Source: Lentzea tibetensis (lineage in GTDB: Bacteria > Actinomycetota > Actinomycetes > Mycobacteriales > Pseudonocardiaceae). Taken from it: a stretch of DNA of 64,000 nucleotides. Numbering within the stretch: the stretch's first letter is position 1; every line of letters starts with the position of its first letter. The notes under the pieces were generated by a model. That model was not told the DNA's origin, did no database searches, and saw only the letters and a program-made list of their open reading frames with translations. The stretch spans positions 22,385-86,384 of the forward strand of contig NZ_VOBR01000035.1 in the NCBI RefSeq assembly GCF_007845675.1. Direction: 5' to 3'. Of this stretch, positions 59,593-64,000 are shown one piece after another. The translations under genes and the position numbers were made by a program.

Positions 59593-60300
59593 GTGTGGGA
59601 GCTGGTGACGGGCGGGATGTCCGGGGCGCGGGTCAGCAGGCGCGACGGCGTGTACCGCAAGGAGTCCGACGACCCCGGCATCGACCTGGCCGGTGAGGGC
59701 GAGCGGCTGACGTGGTTGCGGGAGCACGGCATCCCGGCCGCCGAGGTGCTGGAGTGCCGTCCCGGACTGCTGGTCACGGCAGAAGTGCCCGGCCGGTCGG
59801 CCGCTTCCCCGTGGCCCGCCGAGTCACGGCCGCTGATCATCGACGCGCTGGCCGACCTCGCGCGGGCGTTGCACGCGCTGCCGGTCGACGACTGCCCGTT
59901 CGACCGGACGCTGGCGGTGACCGTTCCCGCGGCGCTCGAGTCCGATGTGGACCTCGACGACCTGGACGACGAACGGCTCGGGTGGAGCCGGGAGGACCTG
60001 GTCGCCGAGCTCCTCGCGACCAGGCCTCCCGACGAGGATCTCGTGGTGTGCCACGGAGATCTGTGCCTGCCGAACGTCGTCTTCGACCCGACGACGCACC
60101 GGGTGTCCGGCGTGCTCGACGCCGGGCTCCTCGGTGTCGCCGACCGCTGGGCCGACCTCGCCATCGCCACCAGGTCGGTGGCGGGCGAGCTCAACCCGCA
60201 GTACCGCCCGGAGCACGCCGACCGCTTCCTCGCGCGGTACGGCATCGCGCCGGACCCGGTGAAGACGACCTTCTACCGGCTGCTGGAGGAGTTCTCCTAA
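59593..60300 (+). CDS. APH(3')-like aminoglycoside/small-molecule phosphotransferase
   Basis: A 235-residue kinase of the APH fold. It has WELVTGGMSGARVSRRDGVY (nucleotide-binding loop, with YRKES supplying the ATP-contact Lys), the catalytic loop VVCHGDLCLPNVVFD (H-G-D-x-C-x-P-N as in APH(3')) and the metal loop GVLDAGLLGVADRWADLAIA. Family enzymes phosphorylate the 3'-OH of kanamycin-type aminoglycosides. It is slightly shorter than typical (about 265). GTG start without a clear Shine-Dalgarno. Stop overlaps the convergent dacB stop by four bases. Actual substrate unproven. Confidence 0.85.
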   Translation: MWELVTGGMSGARVSRRDGVYRKESDDPGIDLAGEGERLTWLREHGIPAAEVLECRPGLLVTAEVPGRSAASPWPAESRPLIIDALADLARALHALPVDDCPFDRTLAVTVPAALESDVDLDDLDDERLGWSREDLVAELLATRPPDEDLVVCHGDLCLPNVVFDPTTHRVSGVLDAGLLGVADRWADLAIATRSVAGELNPQYRPEHADRFLARYGIAPDPVKTTFYRLLEEFS

Positions 60301-61778
60301 CAGGCCTTGATCCAGCTGCACTCGACGTCCGCGCGTTCGTCCGGACGGTCGGGCACGGTCTGGATCGTGGCGACGGACTGACCCTTCACGTCGTTGGCGA
60401 GGCGGATGGCGATCCGGTCCTCGACCGACTTGAGATTGGTCGGGATGAAGTTGTTGAACACCATCGAGAACACGAGCTGCCGCCCGTCGGCCGTCGTGAC
60501 GTAGCCCGAGAGCGCGGTCACTCCGGTCATCGAGCCGGTCTTGGCGTGCACGTTCTTCTCCGCCTTGGTGCCCTTCATGCGGCTCCTGAGCGTGCCGTCC
60601 ACACCGGCGATCGGCATCGCCTCGTACCAGTCGGAGAACCACGGCTTCGTGCGCGCCGCGACGAGCAGCGACGACAGCTGGTCCGGCGACATCTGGTCCA
60701 TCCTGGACAGTCCGGAACCGTCCTCGACGTACAGCGTCGCCGGGTCGATGCCCAGCCCGGCGAGCTTGGGGCGCAACGCGGCGCGCCCGCCGTGCCAGCT
60801 GCGTCCCGCGGTCTTCACCAGCACCTCGGCCAGCATGTTGTTGCTGTCCTTGAGCAACGGCCTGATCATCTCGCGCAGCGGCATCGAGTCGTGCGACGCG
60901 ACCGGCTGCGCCTTCGCCGGGACGGCACGCGACTCGGTGCCGCCGACGATGAAGACACCCTTGTCCCGCAACGCGCTCCGGAACACGTCCGCGACCAGCC
61001 CGCTCGGGTCGTGCACGGTCACCGTGTCCGCGGTCGGCACAGTGGTCGCGCCGCTGACCGTGATCACGTTCGTGCCGTGCTCGCGGTCCAGGTTGATGCT
61101 GCCGGTTCCGGTCGTGGCCTTGTTGACGACCTTCACGTGCGAGGTCGGCGGGTCGAGCTCGACCTGGACGGGCTGGCCCGCCGCACCCGGCTTGACGCGC
61201 ACCAGGATCGTGCCCGCGCTGAACTCCGGGTCCGGCGACAGCGTCAACGCCGATGTTTCCGCGTTGTACGCATAGGGTTCGTCGTCCCACGCCCAGCCGA
61301 GCGCGTAGGGCTGGTCGTCGAACGCGGTGTCGTCGATGACGAGCGCGCCGGTGACGACCTTGATCCCGCTCGCGGCCAGCGTCGCGGCGAGGTCGCGGTA
61401 GTCCTTCGGCGACGTCGTCGGATCGCCGGTCCCCCGCAGGTACACGTTGCCGCGCACGGTGTTCCCGATGCGCACGCCGTCGGTGAGGACGTCCGTGCGC
61501 CACCGGTGCTCGGGCCCGAGTGCGTCGAGCGCGAGCGCCGTGGTGAGCATCTTCAGGTTCGACGCGGGCTGCGCGCGGCTCGCGCTGCCGCTGCTGAAGA
61601 CGACCTCACCGCTCGCCGCGTCGCGCACGACGAGCCCGGCCTGCGCGTTGCGCAGCCCGGGAGCGGTGAGAATCGCGCTGAGGTCGCGCCCCAGCTGGTC
61701 GCCGTCCTGCGCGACGGCACCGCCGCCACCGGACGTGAGGAGCAGACCAGCCAGGGCGAGGAGAGCTGTCCGTCTCAC
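60297..61778 (-). CDS. dacB: D-alanyl-D-alanine carboxypeptidase/endopeptidase (PBP4, S13)
   Basis: Secreted penicillin-binding protein that trims or opens peptidoglycan cross-links, 493 residues with a signal peptide (to about residue 23, AVAQ). The three active-site motifs are present: S-x-x-K in QPASNLKMLTT (Ser about residue 73), S-x-N in LKDSNNMLAEV, and K-T-G in HAKTGSMTGVT. Start overlaps the gnd stop by ATGA, so it is translated from the gnd message. Confidence 0.93.
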   Translation of the reverse strand: MRRTALLALAGLLLTSGGGGAVAQDGDQLGRDLSAILTAPGLRNAQAGLVVRDAASGEVVFSSGSASRAQPASNLKMLTTALALDALGPEHRWRTDVLTDGVRIGNTVRGNVYLRGTGDPTTSPKDYRDLAATLAASGIKVVTGALVIDDTAFDDQPYALGWAWDDEPYAYNAETSALTLSPDPEFSAGTILVRVKPGAAGQPVQVELDPPTSHVKVVNKATTGTGSINLDREHGTNVITVSGATTVPTADTVTVHDPSGLVADVFRSALRDKGVFIVGGTESRAVPAKAQPVASHDSMPLREMIRPLLKDSNNMLAEVLVKTAGRSWHGGRAALRPKLAGLGIDPATLYVEDGSGLSRMDQMSPDQLSSLLVAARTKPWFSDWYEAMPIAGVDGTLRSRMKGTKAEKNVHAKTGSMTGVTALSGYVTTADGRQLVFSMVFNNFIPTNLKSVEDRIAIRLANDVKGQSVATIQTVPDRPDERADVECSWIKAC

Positions 61779-63208
61779 GCCTCGATCTCCGTGCGGTCAC
61801 CCGACCACAGCGTGTGGAAGCTGCCCGGCTTGTCCGTGCGCCGGTAGGTGTGCGCGCCGAAGAAGTCGCGCAACCCCTGCACGAGCGAGGCGGGCAGGCG
61901 CTCCGAGCGCAGCGCGTCGTAGTACGCCAGCGCGGACACGAAGCCCGGCGTCGGCACACCCGACTCGACCGCGCGCACGGCCACCCGTCGCCACGCCGCT
62001 TCCGCAGCCTTCACCGCGTCGCTGAAGTAGCCGTCGACGAGCAGGGACGCCAGCTCCGGGTTCGCGTCGTACGCCTCGCGGATCCGGTTGAGGAACCGGG
62101 CCCGGATGATGCAGCCGCCGCGCCAGATCGTCGCCATGGCACCGAGGTCGATGTTCCAGTCGTAGTTCTTCGACGCCTCGCGGATCATGTCGAAGCCCTG
62201 CGCGTACGCCACGACCTTCGACGCGTACAGCGCCTGCCGCACGTCCTCGACGAGCTGCTCGTCCGGCTTCGCCACGACCTCGTGCGCGCCCAGCGCCTCG
62301 CGCACCGCCTTGCGCTGCTCGATGTGCCCGCTCAGGCTCCGCGCGAACACGGCCTCGGCGATGCCGGTGACCGGGACGCCGAGCTCCAGCGCCTCCTGCA
62401 CCGTCCAACGCCCGGTGCCCTTCTGCTCGGCGGCGTCCTCGATCTTGTCGACGAGCGCGCCGCCGGTGCTGTCGGTGTGCTTGAGCACCTCGGCGGTGAT
62501 CTCGATCAGGTACGACTCGAGGTCGCCTTCGTTCCACTGCTTGAAGACGTCGGCGAGCTGCGCGGGCGTGTGCCCACCCACGCGGCTGAGCAGGTCGTAC
62601 GCCTCGGCGATGAGCTGCATGTCCGCGTACTCGATACCGTTGTGCACCATCTTGACGAAGTGCCCGGCACCGTCCGGCCCGACGTGCACGCAACACGGCT
62701 GCCCGTCGACCTTGGCCGCGATCTCCTCGAACACCGGCCCCACGTGCACGTACGACTCGGCGGGCCCGCCGGGCATGATGCTCGGCCCGTTCAGCGCGCC
62801 TTCCTCACCACCGGAGATGCCGGCGCCGACGAAGAGCAGCCCCTTCGCCTTCAACGCGGCTTCCCTGCGACGCGTGTCCGCGTAGTGCGCGTTACCCCCG
62901 TCGATCACCATGTCCCCAGGCTCGAGCAACCCGGACAGCTCGTCGATGACGGCGTCCGTCGGCCCTCCCGCCTTGACCATGATGATGATCTGCCGCGGCT
63001 TCTGGAGGCTCGCGACGAGCTCCTCCATCGTCTCGGCCGCGACGAACTCACCTTCGTGCCCGTGGTCCTCGACCAGCGCCTTGGTGCGCGTGGGAGTCCT
63101 GTTGTGGACGGCCACCCGGAACCCGTGACGCGCCAGGTTGCGCGCGAGGTTGCTACCCATGGTGGCGAGTCCGGTAACGGCGATTCGCGCCGTGCCTTCC
63201 GTAGTCAT
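61775..63208 (-). CDS. gnd: 6-phosphogluconate dehydrogenase (decarboxylating)
   Basis: Pentose phosphate pathway enzyme producing ribulose 5-phosphate and NADPH, 477 residues. Motifs: NADP loop VTGLATMGSNLARNLARHG with VHNRTPTRT, signature GAGISGGEEGALNGPSIMPG, catalytic HFVKMVHNGIEYADMQLI and C-terminal YRRTDKPGSFHTLWSG. The length fits the homodimeric long form. ATG at 63208 chosen because the conserved N-terminus starts right after it. Coupled to dacB downstream. Confidence 0.96.
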   Translation of the reverse strand: MTTEGTARIAVTGLATMGSNLARNLARHGFRVAVHNRTPTRTKALVEDHGHEGEFVAAETMEELVASLQKPRQIIIMVKAGGPTDAVIDELSGLLEPGDMVIDGGNAHYADTRRREAALKAKGLLFVGAGISGGEEGALNGPSIMPGGPAESYVHVGPVFEEIAAKVDGQPCCVHVGPDGAGHFVKMVHNGIEYADMQLIAEAYDLLSRVGGHTPAQLADVFKQWNEGDLESYLIEITAEVLKHTDSTGGALVDKIEDAAEQKGTGRWTVQEALELGVPVTGIAEAVFARSLSGHIEQRKAVREALGAHEVVAKPDEQLVEDVRQALYASKVVAYAQGFDMIREASKNYDWNIDLGAMATIWRGGCIIRARFLNRIREAYDANPELASLLVDGYFSDAVKAAEAAWRRVAVRAVESGVPTPGFVSALAYYDALRSERLPASLVQGLRDFFGAHTYRRTDKPGSFHTLWSGDRTEIEA

Positions 63209-63289
63209 GCGGGACAGCTTGCCCTTGTCGGTGTGAGATCGCGAGAAATCACAGGATGTTCTTAGGGTGAATCGAGTTAGGGTGACCTT

Positions 63290-63577
63290 ATGAGCGACTT
63301 CACCAGTTCCGGGTCCGCCGCTACCGAGCGACCCGAGCGCTACGGATCTCAGCTGGTCAAGCACTTCACGCACAAGGATCTACCGGGGTCCTGGGAGGAC
63401 GGACGAGGCTTTGTCGAGTTCTCGCTCGGGACTGCAGAGTTTTCGGTTGAACCAGGTGCGCTGAATATGCGTATCGCGTCTTCTGACGCTGAGTCACTGG
63501 ACAAGTTGCGGGATGTCGTGGAACGGCACCTGGTCCGGTTCGGCGCACGCGACGAGCTGTCCGTCGTCTGGGCCTGA
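63290..63577 (+). CDS. DUF2218 domain protein
   Basis: A 95-residue soluble protein with the DUF2218 pattern RYGSQLVKHFTHKD...FVEFSLGTAEFSVEPGALNM and a terminal HLVRFGARDELSVVW. Function unknown; members are often found near siderophore or metal genes in other bacteria, but no such neighbour exists here. Divergent from gnd, with 81 bp between the starts. Confidence 0.88.
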   Translation: MSDFTSSGSAATERPERYGSQLVKHFTHKDLPGSWEDGRGFVEFSLGTAEFSVEPGALNMRIASSDAESLDKLRDVVERHLVRFGARDELSVVWA

Positions 63578-63599
63578 GGCCGGGTTGGCCTGACGGCGG

Positions 63600-63850
63600 G
63601 AGCGCTTTCACTGGCGCGTGGGGCGGGCGGCTCAGGTCGCCCCGCGTCGGGGTTCCGAGGCGCGACTCTTGTCGCCTGCTGCCGAGGCCCCGAGGCTCGG
63701 CTCAGCTGCCTGCCGTCGGGGTGCCGAGGCTCGGCTGCCGGTCTCGTCGGAGCCGAGCTCTGTGCTTGGCTGCCGGTTCTCGTCGGGGCTGGGGTTCTTT
63801 GCCTGGCTGCCGGTTTCGCTGGGACTGGGTTCTTAGCTTGCTGTGGCTGT
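63600..63850. repeat. Low-complexity GC-rich imperfect repeats
   Basis: Imperfect short direct repeats such as CCGAGGCTCGGCT (twice) and variants of GGCTGCCGGT-TCGTCGGGGCTG. Open frames on both strands here have biased, low-complexity translations and no ribosome binding sites, so I call no gene. Confidence 0.5.
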
Positions 63851-63899
63851 GGTGTTTCGCTGTCGTGGGTTGCGTCGCGCCTTCGGCGCAGCGATTGGG

Positions 63900-64000
63900 C
63901 CTTGACTTGGGGCCCCTCGCGGCGTGGTGGGCCGGCTCCGCCGGCAGGGAAGGGAACCTGCCGGCCGTTGAGGTGTACCACGCCGCACCCCAAGTCAAGG
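63900..64000. repeat. Large nested inverted repeat at the right edge
   Basis: Outer arms CCTTGACTTGGGG / CCCCAAGTCAAGG (13 bp, perfect) span the last 101 bases. Inside are second arms GCGGCGTGGT / ACCACGCCGC (10 bp) and hairpins GCCGGC-TCC-GCCGGC and GCCGGCAGG/CCTGCCGGC. This could be a repeat element or complex terminator; its context continues beyond the window. Confidence 0.75.

Noticed and set aside
63618-63836. 72-codon frame in the low-complexity right end
   Set aside because: Translation consists of imperfect repeats, with no ribosome binding site and equally long frames on the other strand.

Overview
The window is high-GC actinobacterial chromosome, most likely from the order Pseudonocardiales (a Lentzea/Saccharothrix-type organism). 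This is inferred from Lsr2, SARP and LuxR-type large ATPase regulators, XRE-DUF5753/DUF397 pairs, an ACT-GNAT protein, frequent GTG starts, ATGA gene overlaps and third-position GC bias. I found no rRNA, no CRISPR array and no intact mobile element. The window edges cut a response regulator (left) and a large inverted repeat (right).

Layout. 1-3.7 kb: a two-component system, a GNAT acetyltransferase, and a short-chain dehydrogenase divergent from its probable MarR repressor, with twin operators between them. 3.8-6.9 kb: a secreted M15-like peptidase-fold protein, then a scar of decayed genes (subtilase tail, GNAT head, frameshifted tyrosine recombinase) ending beside the 3' end of a tRNA-Leu gene, which suggests an eroded integrative element. 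6.9-11.4 kb: CsoR with its operator, Lsr2, a fused aminodeoxychorismate synthase, and a SigE-type sigma factor with its membrane partner. 11.4-17 kb: a secreted GH97 glycosidase, a metallophosphoesterase and a three-gene polyamine operon (decarboxylase, SpeD, SpeE-like). 17-22 kb: an S9 peptidase, a CFA-synthase-like methyltransferase with a DUF1295 protein, and a secreted-repeat protein. 22.4-25.2 kb: glyA and gcvT behind a tandem glycine riboswitch.

25-33 kb: small membrane proteins and a fatty-acid/acyl-CoA degradation block (CoA transferase, acyl-CoA dehydrogenase, thiolase, FadB-like enzyme with an internal deletion). 33-38.9 kb: a membrane-anchored P-loop NTPase with TPR repeats, an AraC regulator, a DM13 protein, two small membrane proteins and an ACT-GNAT acetyltransferase. 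39-44.7 kb: a beta-glucoside uptake locus (LacI regulator, GH1 glucosidase, two permeases, lipoprotein) with two identical 14-bp palindromic operators. 44.9-54.4 kb: a MacB/FtsX-type ABC exporter and two very large ATPase regulators (LuxR type and SARP type). 54.7-57 kb: DedA, DUF397, XRE and a CxxC protein. 57.3-64 kb: a SulP-carbonic anhydrase fusion, an APH(3')-like kinase, a PBP4-type carboxypeptidase co-transcribed with 6-phosphogluconate dehydrogenase, a DUF2218 protein, and a repeat-rich right end.

Many genes overlap by ATGA and form short operons. Strong GC-rich hairpins separate most transcription units. Two of them belong to a dispersed palindrome family (near 22.2 and 59.5 kb). All assignments come from reading the sequence and from recalled family motifs; no database search was run.
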